Counted from the stretch's first letter, positions 8,269-21,867 are shown. The stretch is 38,183 nt of DNA from Rhodoferax sp. (GCF_023700745.1 NZ_JAMPYG010000023.1:1-38183); one strand, 5' to 3'. Notes: a model not told the origin generated them from the sequence alone. Program-made: numbers and translations.

Positions 8269-8362
8269 GGCACTCGCCTTATAGGTATTCTTACAATCCA
8301 ACTATTTAAAGCAAACGCCTCCATCGCAGGACGATTTGCCTGAATCATCATACTAGAAGTCC

Positions 8363-11300
8363 ATGTTCGTTCACTTACGCCTGCACACCGAATTTTCTGT
8401 CATAGATGGCACCACACGCATTGACGAGGTGGTCAAGGCGGCCGCTGCAGATGGCCAGCCAGCGCTGGCCATCACGGACCTGAGCAACCTGTTTGGGGCC
8501 ATCAAGTTTTACAAGGAAGGGCGCAAACGTGGTGTCAAACCACTCATTGGCGCCGAGGTCTGGCTGGAGGGACTGGGCAAGGAAGCCGGGCAACTGTCGC
8601 GGGTGCTGCTGTTGGTGCAAAACCACCCTGGTTACCTCAATCTGTCCGAACTGCTGGCACGCGCCTGGACACAAAACGGCGGCAAGGCCCAGGCTACCGT
8701 GAGCCTGGCCTGGCTCAAGGAACTCAATGGCGGGCTCATTTGCCTGTCGGGTGCCCAGGCGGGGCCGGTGGGGCAGGCCTTGCTGCAAGGCGACGAGGCC
8801 CGTGCCCTGGATGCCGCGCTGCAATTGGCGGGGGTGTTCACGCACCGTTTTTATCTGGAGTTGCAACGCGCTGGCCGTCCCGAAGACGAGTTGCAGGTGA
8901 CGGCTGCGGTGCAACTCGCGCTGCGCTCGGGATTGCCGGTAGTGGCGACGCACCCGGTGCAATTTCAGGCGCCAGAAGATTTTGAGGCGCATGAGGCCCG
9001 GGTTTGTATTGCCGAAGGTGAAATGCTTGCCAATCCGCGCCGGGTGCGCCGCTTCACGCGTGACCAGTACTTTAAAACCAGTGCTGAAATGCAGGCACTG
9101 TTTGCCGATGTGCCATCCAGCCTGACCAACAGCGTGGAGATTGCCAGGCGCTGCAACCTGAGCCTGGTGCTGGGCAAGCCGCAACTGCCTGATTTTCCGA
9201 TCCCTGAAGTCAATGGCCAGATCATGGGAGCCGATGACTACTTTCGTTATGCTTCGCATGAGGGACTCAAGGAGCGCATGGCGCATTTGTACCCCGACCC
9301 TGTCGCGCGTGAAAAAGAAATGCCGCGCTACCTGGAGCGGCTCGAATTTGAGCTCACCACCATTTTGAAAATGGGCTTTCCGGGTTACTTCCTGATTGTG
9401 GGCGATTTCATTAACTGGGCCAAAAACAACGGCTGCCCGGTGGGACCGGGGCGTGGCTCCGGTGCTGGCTCCCTGGTGGCTTATGCCCTCAAGATCACCG
9501 ATCTCGACCCCTTGCAATACAACCTGCTGTTCGAGCGTTTTTTGAATCCCGAGCGGGTCTCCATGCCCGACTTCGATATTGACTTTTGCCAGGGTAACCG
9601 GGACCGGGTGATTGACTATGTGAAAGAGAAATACGGCAAGGACGCGGTTAGCCAGATTGCCACCTTTGGCACCATGGCAGCACGCGCCGCGATTCGCGAC
9701 GTGGGCCGGGTGCTGGACATGAGCTACACCTTTTGCGACGGCATCAGCAAGCTGATTCCCAACAAGCCCGGGGTTGCCGTGACCCTGCAGTTGCCACCAG
9801 CCGACCGAAAAAAGGACGACAAGCTGGTCTATGCCGTCGAGGCCGAACCGATTCTGGCCGAACGCGAAGCCAAAGAAGAAGACGTGCGTACCCTGCTGGA
9901 ACTGGCTCGCAAATTGGAGGGCATGACGCGCAACATCGGCATGCACGCAGGTGGTGTGCTGATTGCGCCGGGCAAACTCACCGACTTCTGCCCGCTCTAC
10001 CAGCAACCCGGCAGTGACTCGGCGGTGAGCCAGTATGACAAGAACGACGTCGAGTCCGTGGGCTTGGTCAAATTCGACTTTTTGGGTCTGGCGACCCTGA
10101 CCATTCTGGAAATTGCCCGCGAGTTCATCAGACAGCGCCACCCTGGGCAGGAAAACTTTGCCTTTGAGAACCTGCCGCTCGACGACAAACCAACCTACAA
10201 GTTGTTTCAGGATGGCAAGACCGAAGCCGTGTTCCAGTTCGAATCGCGTGGCATGCAGGGCATGCTGAAAGACGCCAAACCGACGCGCTTGGAAGACCTG
10301 ATTGCCTTGAATGCGCTGTATCGCCCGGGCCCAATGGACCTGATCCCGAGCTTTGTGGCGCGCAAGCATGGCCGCGAGGTGGTGGAGTACCCACATCCGC
10401 TGGTGGCCAACATGCTGTCGGAGACCTACGGCATCATGGTCTACCAGGAACAGGTGATGCAGACCGCCCAGATTTTGGGCGGCTACTCGCTCGGTGGTGC
10501 CGACATGCTGCGCCGGGCCATGGGTAAAAAAGATGCCGACGAGATGGCACGGCACCGCCAGATTTTCCGTGACGGCGCCTTGAAGAACGACATCAAGCAG
10601 GACAAGGCTGACGAGGTCTTTGACCTGATGGAGAAGTTCGCCGGCTACGGATTCAACAAATCCCACGCGGCGGCTTACTCGCTGCTGGCCTACCACACGG
10701 CCTGGCTCAAGGTGCACTACACGGCCGAGTTTTTTTGTGCCAACATGACGGTGGAAATGGACGACACCGACAAGCTCAAGGTGCTGTTCGAAGACGCCAT
10801 CAAAATGGGCCTGACCTTTGAGTCACCTGACGTGAACCGGGGTGTGAGCCGCTTTGAACCCGTCTCCGACAAAGTCATCCGTTATGGCCTCAGCGCCATC
10901 AAAGGCAGTGGCCAGCAGGCCATTGAAGCGATTGTGGCAGCGCGCGAGGGCCGGGGTGTGGGTCCCAATGGCGACACGGTAGGGCCGTTCAAGAGCTTGT
11001 TTGATTTTTGTGCCCGGGTGGACCGCAGCCGCATCAACAAGCGCACGGTCGAGGCGCTGATCAAGGCCGGTGCCTTTGATGCCATTGAACGCAACCGCGC
11101 CAGTCTGCTGGCCAGTGTTGATCTGGCGTTTGAGTTTGGTGCCGCAGCGCTGGCCAATGCCAACCAGTGCAGCCTGTTTGACATGGGTGACGGCGATGCG
11201 CATGGTTCCAGCTCGCAAGAGCCTGAACTGGTGCAGGCAATGCCCTGGGGGGTGAAAGAACGGCTGGTCTATGAAAAAACTGCCGTCGGTTTTTATTTGT

Positions 11301-11926
11301 CGGGGCATTTGTTTGACGAAGTGGTGCAGGAGGTGCGTCGTTTCGTCAAGCGTCCGATTGCCGAACTGATCGATACCCGCGAGCCGCAGTTGCTGGCCGG
11401 CATCATCACCGACTTTCGCGTCATCAACGGTCAGCGCGGCAAACTGGCGCTGTTCAAGCTCGACGACACATCGGGCGTGATTGAGGCCCGTGCCGACGAG
11501 GCGCTGATCAACGCGCACAAGGACTTGCTCAAGGATGATGAGCTGGTCATTGTCATGGGCAAGCAACAGCCTGACCGCTTCTCAGGCGGCATGCAGCTCA
11601 CCGTGACGCAGATTTGGGACCTGGAGCAGGCGCGTTGCCGCTTTGGCAAGTACCTGCGCGTGTGCGCCGCTACCGGTCCGCAGGGTTTGAAGCTGGACAT
11701 GGCGCGGCTGCTGAGAGACTTCCCGGCGCAAAAAGAAGTGACCGAGCAGGGTGAGTTGTGGCGCGGTCTGGGCGTACGGCTGACCTTGACCTGTCAGGGC
11801 GAAGAGGGTGCAGCCCTGGCAGAGCTGCAGTTGGGCGAGCAGGCCAGGTTCTATCCCAGCAATGCCGCGCTGGCCAGTTGGTGGGTTCAGGCCGCCCCCG
11901 GTACCGCCGAGATCGTCTACGAATGA
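8363..11926 (+). CDS. dnaE: DNA polymerase III alpha subunit
   Basis: The 1187-residue replicative polymerase catalyses DNA chain extension in the holoenzyme. In order: PHP domain (about 1-280, beginning F-V-H-L-R-L-H-T-E), palm with the catalytic P-D-F-D-I-D-F motif (Asp403 and Asp405, two above the E. coli numbering), thumb and fingers with N-K-S-H-A-A-A-Y near 770, a helix-hairpin-helix region, an OB fold (about 1000-1080) and the C-terminal tau-binding region. Length is normal for proteobacterial DnaE. ATG at 8363 is preceded by AGAAG. It is divergent from the response regulator and ends three bases before the tolA stop on the other strand. A promoter is expected in 8269-8362, but no convincing -35/-10 pair was found. 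Confidence 0.97.
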   Translation: MFVHLRLHTEFSVIDGTTRIDEVVKAAAADGQPALAITDLSNLFGAIKFYKEGRKRGVKPLIGAEVWLEGLGKEAGQLSRVLLLVQNHPGYLNLSELLARAWTQNGGKAQATVSLAWLKELNGGLICLSGAQAGPVGQALLQGDEARALDAALQLAGVFTHRFYLELQRAGRPEDELQVTAAVQLALRSGLPVVATHPVQFQAPEDFEAHEARVCIAEGEMLANPRRVRRFTRDQYFKTSAEMQALFADVPSSLTNSVEIARRCNLSLVLGKPQLPDFPIPEVNGQIMGADDYFRYASHEGLKERMAHLYPDPVAREKEMPRYLERLEFELTTILKMGFPGYFLIVGDFINWAKNNGCPVGPGRGSGAGSLVAYALKITDLDPLQYNLLFERFLNPERVSMPDFDIDFCQGNRDRVIDYVKEKYGKDAVSQIATFGTMAARAAIRDVGRVLDMSYTFCDGISKLIPNKPGVAVTLQLPPADRKKDDKLVYAVEAEPILAEREAKEEDVRTLLELARKLEGMTRNIGMHAGGVLIAPGKLTDFCPLYQQPGSDSAVSQYDKNDVESVGLVKFDFLGLATLTILEIAREFIRQRHPGQENFAFENLPLDDKPTYKLFQDGKTEAVFQFESRGMQGMLKDAKPTRLEDLIALNALYRPGPMDLIPSFVARKHGREVVEYPHPLVANMLSETYGIMVYQEQVMQTAQILGGYSLGGADMLRRAMGKKDADEMARHRQIFRDGALKNDIKQDKADEVFDLMEKFAGYGFNKSHAAAYSLLAYHTAWLKVHYTAEFFCANMTVEMDDTDKLKVLFEDAIKMGLTFESPDVNRGVSRFEPVSDKVIRYGLSAIKGSGQQAIEAIVAAREGRGVGPNGDTVGPFKSLFDFCARVDRSRINKRTVEALIKAGAFDAIERNRASLLASVDLAFEFGAAALANANQCSLFDMGDGDAHGSSSQEPELVQAMPWGVKERLVYEKTAVGFYLSGHLFDEVVQEVRRFVKRPIAELIDTREPQLLAGIITDFRVINGQRGKLALFKLDDTSGVIEARADEALINAHKDLLKDDELVIVMGKQQPDRFSGGMQLTVTQIWDLEQARCRFGKYLRVCAATGPQGLKLDMARLLRDFPAQKEVTEQGELWRGLGVRLTLTCQGEEGAALAELQLGEQARFYPSNAALASWWVQAAPGTAEIVYE

Positions 11927-11929
11927 TCG

Positions 11930-12772
11930 CTAATCTTTGGGCCGGAAACTGATCACCAGCGGGTTGGGCACGCGACCATCGGTGTCGCGTGGCAGCACTT
12001 CGGTTTTGTCGATGGCCCGTAGCACCGCCTCGTCCCATTCCTTCATGCCGCTGGATTGGGTGAGTTTGCGTGCGATGATGGTGCCGTCAGGGGAGGTTCG
12101 TACCTCAACCACAGCCGTTGGGTTGCCTGAAATGGCTTCGGTGAAGACGATATTGGGCTTGACGCGTGCAATCACGCGGCCGGCATAACTGGCGGATGGT
12201 CCGGCCGATTTGAGCGCCGTGCCGCTGGCGCTTGCGCTTCCACTGGCGCCGGCCAGGCCCGCCATGCGCTGCAGATTTTTTTCGCGCAGGGCTGCCAACT
12301 GTCTGGCTTGTTGCTCGGCCAGCTTCTTCTCTTGGGCCAGTTTGGTTTTCTCTGCCAGGGCCTGTTTCAGCTTGTCGGCCTTGAGTTTTGCTTCCTTTGC
12401 TTTTTCTTGCTGTTGTTCAAGTGCCAGCTGCTTTTGCTTCTGGATACGTTTTTTTTCCTGTTCGAGCGCAATATCAACTTTGGGTGGGGCCACCACTGGC
12501 TCTGGCATGGGTGCAGGCGGGGGCACAGGTTCAGGTTTTTCGGGGCGCACCGGTTCGGGTGGGGGTTCCTCCAGCCTGGGGGCTGCTGCCACGGGTACTG
12601 CGGCCCAGAGTTCTGCCTCTGCTGAGATGATTTGCGCCTCACGCTTCCATTGCACGCCCCAGGTTAGAGCCGCCACCAGCAAGCCGTGCGCCAGCAGCGC
12701 CAGCAGGAAAGCACGCACCACCCCGGGCGTGGCCGGTGGCGCAAATTCCAGTCGGTCGGCTGCAGCGTGCAT
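11930..12772 (-). CDS. tolA: Cell-envelope protein TolA
   Basis: The 280-residue bitopic inner-membrane protein has a short cytoplasmic N-terminus, one membrane segment (about 19-40), a Pro/Glu/Val-rich stretch (68-98), a Lys/Ala/Gln-rich helical domain II (about 100-170) and a C-terminal TolA/TonB-like domain (about 195-280) with the V-V-E-V-R-T-S-P-D-G-T strand. TolA spans the periplasm to couple TolQR proton-motive energy to Pal-TolB during outer-membrane constriction. It starts 10 bases after the tolR stop. The long frame extending to 13009 overlaps tolR and was trimmed to the ATG giving the membrane anchor. Unusually, tolB and pal do not follow; the next gene is dnaE, converging with three bases between stops. 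Confidence 0.9.
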   Translation of the reverse strand: MHAAADRLEFAPPATPGVVRAFLLALLAHGLLVAALTWGVQWKREAQIISAEAELWAAVPVAAAPRLEEPPPEPVRPEKPEPVPPPAPMPEPVVAPPKVDIALEQEKKRIQKQKQLALEQQQEKAKEAKLKADKLKQALAEKTKLAQEKKLAEQQARQLAALREKNLQRMAGLAGASGSASASGTALKSAGPSASYAGRVIARVKPNIVFTEAISGNPTAVVEVRTSPDGTIIARKLTQSSGMKEWDEAVLRAIDKTEVLPRDTDGRVPNPLVISFRPKD

Positions 12773-12782
12773 GGCGATCAGG

Positions 12783-13202
<420 letters not shown>

Positions 13203-13204
13203 GC

Positions 13205-13897
13205 TTAATGCCCCGAGGCGGACTGCGCGCCCACATTGCGCTGCAGGATGTTGGAAAACTCTTCAATGAAGGTTTCCAGCCGGATCGCAATGCGGTCGAT
13301 GTCGCGGGCAAAACGGTTGTAGGCCACCACCGCCGGAATGGCGGCAAAGAGACCAATGGCGGTGGCTACCAGGGCCTCTGCAATGCCGGGCGCTACGGAA
13401 GCCAGCGTCACCTGGGTGAGGGCGGCCAGGCCGGTAAAGGCGTGCATGATGCCCCACACCGTGCCAAACAGGCCGACGTAGGGCGACACCGATCCGACCG
13501 AGGCCAGAAACGACAAATGGGTTTCCACCACGTCCATCTCGCGCTGAAAGCTGGCCCGCATGGCACGCCGGGCGCCGTCCATCAGGGTGCCGGCATCGGT
13601 GATGTGGCGTTCGCGCAGTTTTTGATATTCGCGCATGCCGCTGGCAAAAATGCGTTCCATCGGGCCGCCCTGTCGGGCGTTCTGGGCAGCGGCGGCAAAC
13701 AGGTCGTTCAGGCTGCTGCCCGACCAGAAATCGCGCTCAAAACTGTCGTTGAGCGCCTTGACCTTGCCCAGCGAAAACAGTTTGCGAAAAATGGCAGCCC
13801 AGCTGGCGATCGACACGCTGATCAACAGCAACATCACCAACTGCACCACCAGGCTGGCATTCAGCACCAGTTGAAATATGGAAAGGTCTTGGTTCAT
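13205..13897 (-). CDS. tolQ: Tol-Pal system protein TolQ
   Basis: The 230-residue MotA/TolQ/ExbB-family channel has three membrane segments (about 14-36, 130-155 and 165-190) and the conserved G-L-F-G-T-V-W-G-I-M motif in the second. ATG at 13897 (M-N-Q-D-L-S-I-F) gives the normal TolQ N-terminus; the frame runs further upstream into ybgC but without a plausible start. The gap from ybgC is seven bases. It is part of the ybgC-tolQ-tolR-tolA order conserved in proteobacteria. Confidence 0.95.
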   Translation of the reverse strand: MNQDLSIFQLVLNASLVVQLVMLLLISVSIASWAAIFRKLFSLGKVKALNDSFERDFWSGSSLNDLFAAAAQNARQGGPMERIFASGMREYQKLRERHITDAGTLMDGARRAMRASFQREMDVVETHLSFLASVGSVSPYVGLFGTVWGIMHAFTGLAALTQVTLASVAPGIAEALVATAIGLFAAIPAVVAYNRFARDIDRIAIRLETFIEEFSNILQRNVGAQSASGH

Positions 13898-13904
13898 GCT
13901 TGTT

Positions 13905-14333
13905 TCATGTGAGTGCGTGAAGGATCGGAGACGGAATTCTGTCAGGTTTGAGGGTGCTGGCGTTGACCCAGCCGGCACGGATGGTCGCTTCGCAGAGGAG
14001 CAAAGGACCTGCGTTGGTGGTCAACAGCGCCTGCTGATGGATTGTCATGGAGGCGCGCCCCGCATCCACCAGTGAAGTTGTAACCAGAAGTTCATCGTCG
14101 AGCCGGGCACTTTTGAGAAAACGCACCTGGGCTTGCCCCACCACAAACATGCCGCCGGTGGTCTCGCGCAAAGCCTGCTGGCTGATGCCCCTGGCACGCA
14201 GCCATTCGGTGCGCGAGCGCTCAAAAAATTTCAGGTAATTGGCATAAAACACGATGCCGCCGGCATCGGTGTCTTCCCAGTACACGCGCACCGGCCAGAC
14301 AAAGGTCTCTTTGTCACTGCATGGTTGGTTCAT
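13905..14333 (-). CDS. ybgC: Acyl-CoA thioesterase YbgC (hotdog fold)
   Basis: The 142-residue hotdog-fold thioesterase has the family signature E-D-T-D-A-G-G-I-V-F-Y-A-N-Y-L, whose second Asp (Asp23) is the expected catalytic residue. YbgC proteins hydrolyse acyl-CoAs at the inner face of the membrane and are linked to the Tol-Pal operon in many Gram-negative bacteria, as here. The ATG overlaps the aminotransferase stop in ATGA (14333-14330), so the start is well supported; the longer frame reaching 14492 lies within the aminotransferase gene. Confidence 0.93.
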   Translation of the reverse strand: MNQPCSDKETFVWPVRVYWEDTDAGGIVFYANYLKFFERSRTEWLRARGISQQALRETTGGMFVVGQAQVRFLKSARLDDELLVTTSLVDAGRASMTIHQQALLTTNAGPLLLCEATIRAGWVNASTLKPDRIPSPILHALT

Positions 14334-15514
14334 GCCAGCAAAACTTTCAGGCGGTCGATGGCGTTGTGCAGTTGCGCCATCGAATTGGCCGTGGAAAAAC
14401 GGATGAAATGTCCGGTGTCGGCGTGGCCGAAGTCGCGCCCCGGGGTCACCGCCACGTGGGCGCGGTTCATCAGCTCGAAGACCAGCTCCCAACTGCTTGG
14501 CACGCCTAATTTTTGGCAGGCCGCAGCGCAGTCGGCCCAGGCATAAAAAGCGCCGTCGGGCATCACCGGCACGCTCAGACCGAGCGCATTGAGCGCCGGA
14601 ATAAAGTAGTCGCGCCGGGCCTTGAACTCGGCCCGGCGGCGCTCAAACTCGGCCAGGCTCTCGGGCTCAAAACAGGCCAGGGCGGCGTATTGGGCAATGG
14701 TGCTGGGGCAAATGAACAGGTTTTGTGCCAAGCGCTCGATCACCGGCACCAGCGCTTCAGGCACCACCATCCAGCCCAGGCGCCAGCCGGTCATGTTGAA
14801 GTATTTGCTGAAGCTGTTGATGCTGATGAGTTGGTCATCCAGCGCCAGTGCGGTGTGGCCATATGTTTCGTCGTGGCTCAGCCCCAGATAAATCTCGTCG
14901 ATCAGGGTGATGCCGCCGCGCTGGCTGACCACTTCATGAATGCGGCGCAATTCCTCCGGCGCCATCGAGGTGCCGGTCGGGTTGGAGGGCGAGGCCAGTA
15001 AAACGCCACGCGTTTTGTCAGCCCAGGCGGTTTGCACCTTGTCGGCGCTGAGCTGAAAACGTTCTCCGGCCGTGGTCGGGATCAGCACGGCCTTGCCCTC
15101 TGCGGCAGACACAAAATGCCGGTTGCACGGGTAGCTGGGGTCGGACATCAGCACTTCGTCGCCGGCGTCCATCAGGGCCAGGCAAGCCAGTTGCAGGGCG
15201 GCGGAGGCACCGGCGGTCACCACAATGCGGCTGGCAGGCACGGCCACACCAAAATGGCTGTCGTACCAGGCGCTGATGCGTTCGCGCAGTTCGGGCAGTC
15301 CGGTGGCCGGGGTGTATTGCGTCAAGCCGTCGTGGATGGCTTTGACCGCCGCTTCCTGCACCAAAGGCGGGGCGGTAAAGTCGGGCTCGCCGATGTTCAA
15401 AAAAATCATGGGCGCATCAGTGTGCGCTACCTGGTCTGCCACGGTCCGGGCGGCTTTGCCCACCTCCATCACATAAAAAGGCTCGATGTGCTGGGCGCGC
15501 TGCGAAATCTTCAT
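14330..15514 (-). CDS. Class I/II PLP-dependent aminotransferase
   Basis: The 394-residue fold-type I aminotransferase has G-E-P-D-F near 42-46, N-P-T-G at 178-181, Asp206 in L-I-D-E-I-Y and the PLP-binding Lys237 in S-F-S-K-Y-F-N-M-T-G-W-R-L-G-W. It resembles AspC/AlaA-like enzymes transferring amino groups between amino acids and 2-oxo acids; the substrate cannot be assigned. ATG at 15514 gives the typical M-K-I-S-Q-R start; the frame continues upstream into nusB, which ends seven bases before. It is coupled to ybgC by ATGA. A free-standing aminotransferase between nusB and ybgC appears to be a regular feature of Burkholderiales, with no obvious functional link to Tol. Confidence 0.9.
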   Translation of the reverse strand: MKISQRAQHIEPFYVMEVGKAARTVADQVAHTDAPMIFLNIGEPDFTAPPLVQEAAVKAIHDGLTQYTPATGLPELRERISAWYDSHFGVAVPASRIVVTAGASAALQLACLALMDAGDEVLMSDPSYPCNRHFVSAAEGKAVLIPTTAGERFQLSADKVQTAWADKTRGVLLASPSNPTGTSMAPEELRRIHEVVSQRGGITLIDEIYLGLSHDETYGHTALALDDQLISINSFSKYFNMTGWRLGWMVVPEALVPVIERLAQNLFICPSTIAQYAALACFEPESLAEFERRRAEFKARRDYFIPALNALGLSVPVMPDGAFYAWADCAAACQKLGVPSSWELVFELMNRAHVAVTPGRDFGHADTGHFIRFSTANSMAQLHNAIDRLKVLLA

Positions 15515-15521
15515 TGACTGT

Positions 15522-16052
15522 CTAGCGCGCTGCGCCCTGATCGGCGGCCACCTCGAGTTCACGCAACTGCCGTGCCAGGCCGTTGAGCACGCCATTCACA
15601 TATTTGTGACCATCGGTACCGCCAAATTCCTTGGCCAGTTCCACGCACTCATTGAGCACGACACGCCAGGGCACGTCCAGACAGTGCTGCAGTTCATAGG
15701 CACCAATCCACATCACGGCATGCTCCACCGGTGAGATCTCGGCAAGCTTGCGGTCAAGCAGCGGCACGATCAGCGCGTCGAGTTGATCCGCCTGCTCGGC
15801 GCTGCCATGCAGCAAAGCATCAAAATGCACGCTATCGGCCTTGCTGAAACCAGCCAGGTCCCGGGTGAATGCATCGACCGCAGCAACATCGTTTTTGCCC
15901 ACCAGTACCTGGTAGAGCGCCTGCAGTGCAAATTCACGGGCGCGGGAGCGGTCAGATTTGCTGGCGGCCTTGCGTACGCCGGTGCTGGTCAGTCCCTTGC
16001 GCGGCTGACGTGGAGGCCGGCTGGATGGGCTGGGATGGCTTGATTCACTCAT
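15522..16052 (-). CDS. nusB: Transcription antitermination factor NusB
   Basis: The 176-residue all-helical RNA-binding protein has the NusB core from about residue 33 ([13 protein letters not shown]) to L-A-R-Q-L-R, containing I-G-A-Y-E-L and [13 protein letters not shown]. It binds boxA RNA with S10 (NusE) in rRNA antitermination. An N-terminal Ser/Pro/Arg-rich extension of about 30 residues precedes the core. The ATG overlaps the ribH TGA (ATGA, 16052-16049). ribH-nusB adjacency is common in proteobacteria. Confidence 0.95.
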   Translation of the reverse strand: MSESSHPSPSSRPPRQPRKGLTSTGVRKAASKSDRSRAREFALQALYQVLVGKNDVAAVDAFTRDLAGFSKADSVHFDALLHGSAEQADQLDALIVPLLDRKLAEISPVEHAVMWIGAYELQHCLDVPWRVVLNECVELAKEFGGTDGHKYVNGVLNGLARQLRELEVAADQGAAR

Positions 16053-16525
16053 TCAATTTCTTCCAGTAAGTTGGCCATTTCCACGGCCACGCGGGCGGCA
16101 TCGCGGCCCTTGTCGCTTTGCCGGGCCACCGCTTGCGCCAGGTTCTCTGTGGTCAGGATGGCGTTGGCGATTGGGATCTGGTAGTCCAGCGCAATCCTGC
16201 TGACACTGGCCCCTGATTCGTTGGCCACCAGTTCAAAGTGGTAGGTCTCACCCCGAATGATGCAACCCAGGGCCACCAGCGCGTGGTATTTGAGTTGTTC
16301 GGCCATTGCCTGCAGCGCCACCGCCACTTCCAGTGCGCCAGGGACCTGAACCCAGGTGATATTTTTTTCTTCCACGCCCAAAGCCAGCAACTCAGTCTTG
16401 CAAGCCAGGGCCAGTGCATTGGTGATGTCGGCGTTGAAGCGCGCCTGGACGATGCCGATGGTGAGGTTTTTGCCGTTCAGTCGTGGGTCGGTGGCGGCAA
16501 GTGCGCCTTGGTCTGCGATCAGCAT
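16049..16525 (-). CDS. ribH: 6,7-dimethyl-8-ribityllumazine synthase
   Basis: The 158-residue enzyme condenses 5-amino-6-ribitylamino-uracil with 3,4-dihydroxy-2-butanone 4-phosphate, the penultimate riboflavin step. Visible features are the substrate-loop motif V-Q-A-R-F-N, P-G-A-L-E-V and [12 protein letters not shown], whose His is the expected catalytic base. AGGAAA lies upstream of the ATG. It follows ribB(X) by 31 bases and is coupled to nusB by ATGA. Confidence 0.96.
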   Translation of the reverse strand: MLIADQGALAATDPRLNGKNLTIGIVQARFNADITNALALACKTELLALGVEEKNITWVQVPGALEVAVALQAMAEQLKYHALVALGCIIRGETYHFELVANESGASVSRIALDYQIPIANAILTTENLAQAVARQSDKGRDAARVAVEMANLLEEIE

Positions 16526-16556
16526 GGAGGATTTCCTGTGTTCAGTAGAAAGATTT

Positions 16557-17672
16557 TCAGGCCGTCACGTAGCCGACAATTTCGAGACCGTAACCGGTCA
16601 TGCTGGGCATGCGCCGCGGATTGCCCATCAGGGTCATTTTTTGGACGCCGCATTCGCGCAGGATCTGGGCGCCAATGCCGTAGGTGCGCAGGTCCATCCG
16701 GCCACGCGCCGGGCCGTGGCTGGCACGTGCCGTGCCGTCAAACTGGGCCAGCAACTGGTCGGCACTTTCACCGCAGTTCAAAAATACCACCACACCTTTG
16801 CCTTCCGTTGCCACGCGCGACAGGCTGGCATCCAGGCTCCAGGAATGCATGGTGCGGCCGACTTCGAGAGCGTCGAAGACCGATAGCGGCTCATGCACCC
16901 GCGCCAGCACGGCTTCATCAGCACCCCATTGGCCTTTGACCAGCGCCAGGTGCACGCCCTGTGCGGTTTTGTCCCTGAAGGCATGCACCGTGAATTCGCC
17001 AAACGTGGTCTTGAGCGGCCTGGCGCCCAGGTGCTCGACCAGGGATTCAGTGCTGCTGCGGTGGTGAATCAAATCGGCGATGGTGCCAATCTTGAGCCCG
17101 TGCTCGGCAGCAAACAGCTGCAGGTCGGGCAGACGCGCCATGGTGCCGTCGTCTTTCATGATTTCGCAGATCACGGATGCTGGCGCGCAACCGGCCATGG
17201 CGGCCAGGTCGCAGCCGGCTTCGGTATGGCCGGCGCGCATCAGCACGCCGCCTTCGACGGCCTGTAACGGAAAGATGTGGCCGGGTTGCACCAGATCCTC
17301 GGGTTTTGCATCACGGGCAACGGCCACTTGAATGGTTTGCGCCCGGTCGGCGGCCGAAATGCCGGTGGTGACGCCTTCGGCGGCTTCAATCGAGACGGTA
17401 AAGGCCGTGCCTTTTTTGTCGCCGTTGCGCACGGTCATGGGCGGGAGCTTCAAGCGCTCGCAACGTTCGCGGGTGAGTGTCAGGCAGATCAGACCGCGAC
17501 CAAAGCGGGCCATGAAGTTGACCGCTTCGGGCGTCACATGCTCGGCGGCCATGACCAGGTCGCCTTCGTTTTCGCGGTCCTCTTCGTCGACCAGAATGAC
17601 CATGCGCCCCGCGCGCAGGTCGGCCACGATGTCTTCAACAGGGGAGATGGGGACAGGATTAGACTGTGTCAT
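16557..17672 (-). CDS. ribB: 3,4-dihydroxy-2-butanone-4-phosphate synthase with degenerate GTP cyclohydrolase II domain (RibBX type)
   Basis: The 371-residue protein has an intact N-terminal DHBP synthase (about 10-205): [10 protein letters not shown] at 29-38, H-T-E-A-G at 149-153 and I-C-E-I-M-K-D-D-G near 168-176, which convert ribulose 5-phosphate to the four-carbon riboflavin precursor. The C-terminal part (about 220-371) follows the GTP cyclohydrolase II fold, but the zinc site C-x2-G-D...R-C-D-C-G is missing: the corresponding stretch reads [12 protein letters not shown]. It is therefore probably inactive for GTP, matching the proteobacterial variant known as RibBX. Annotating it as bifunctional RibBA would be wrong. 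ATG at 17672 was preferred over a TTG four codons upstream. No FMN riboswitch was found in the 144 bases upstream. Confidence 0.9.
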   Translation of the reverse strand: MTQSNPVPISPVEDIVADLRAGRMVILVDEEDRENEGDLVMAAEHVTPEAVNFMARFGRGLICLTLTRERCERLKLPPMTVRNGDKKGTAFTVSIEAAEGVTTGISAADRAQTIQVAVARDAKPEDLVQPGHIFPLQAVEGGVLMRAGHTEAGCDLAAMAGCAPASVICEIMKDDGTMARLPDLQLFAAEHGLKIGTIADLIHHRSSTESLVEHLGARPLKTTFGEFTVHAFRDKTAQGVHLALVKGQWGADEAVLARVHEPLSVFDALEVGRTMHSWSLDASLSRVATEGKGVVVFLNCGESADQLLAQFDGTARASHGPARGRMDLRTYGIGAQILRECGVQKMTLMGNPRRMPSMTGYGLEIVGYVTA

Positions 17673-17816
17673 GGAGTGCTTCAAATCGTTGGGGTATCAA
17701 AAATAGAGACCGGCAAACCGGGCCGCTGCAAGCGGGGTGTCTGTACGATCAGTTGTACCGATTATCCGGGATTGTGGTTTGGGTTAGGCTTGTCCGCAGT
17801 TTTCAGGAGAAGATAA

Positions 17817-18202
17817 ATGGCGATTGGATGGTTGACGGTGCTCAAAATGGTGCCTTGGGGTGAGGTGATCGACAACGCGCCCAAGGTCGCCAATGGCGCC
17901 AAGAAGCTATGGCAAAGCGTGGGTAAAAAGTCGGCGCCTGCCGCAAGCGGCACAGCTGCGCCTGTGCATGAGGCGTTGCGAACAGAGTTGCCGGCCGTTG
18001 CGGCGCTGCAGAACCAGGTGGCCGAGCTGCAGGTGGCTGTCGCAGACCTGCATCAGCAGATGCTGGTATCGAGCGAGTTGATTCAGTCGCTGGCCAATCA
18101 AAACACGCAACTGATCAAGCGGGTTGAAATCAACCGGGTGCGCCTGCTGTGGCTGGCTGCCTGGGTGCTGGGCTTGACGGTGGCGCTGGCCAGCCAATTC
18201 TT

Positions 18203-18206
<4 letters not shown>
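17817..18206 (+). CDS. Tail-anchored coiled-coil hypothetical protein
   Basis: The 129-residue protein is preceded by a strong AGGAGAAG ribosome-binding site. It begins M-A-I-G-W-L-T-V-L-K, then a short Ala/Lys-rich part, a predicted coiled coil about 57-105 (repeating L, V and Q in A-A-L-Q-N-Q-V-A-E-L) and a single C-terminal membrane helix about 108-127 ending S-Q-F-F. This would leave most of the protein in the cytoplasm, anchored by its tail. I recognise similar short proteins in Burkholderiales but no function. It is divergent from ribB(X). Its TAA overlaps the padR TAA on the other strand in TTAA (18203-18206). Confidence 0.72.
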
Positions 18207-21856
<3,650 letters not shown>

Positions 21857-21867
21857 AAGGAGGGGTC

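Noticed and set aside
8375..10717. 780-codon open frame antisense to dnaE
   Set aside because: Fully opposite a certain gene, no recognisable domain, composition typical of the reverse frame of a GC-rich gene.
17673..17816. FMN riboswitch upstream of ribB(X)
   Set aside because: None of the conserved RFN-element blocks could be found on the minus strand.
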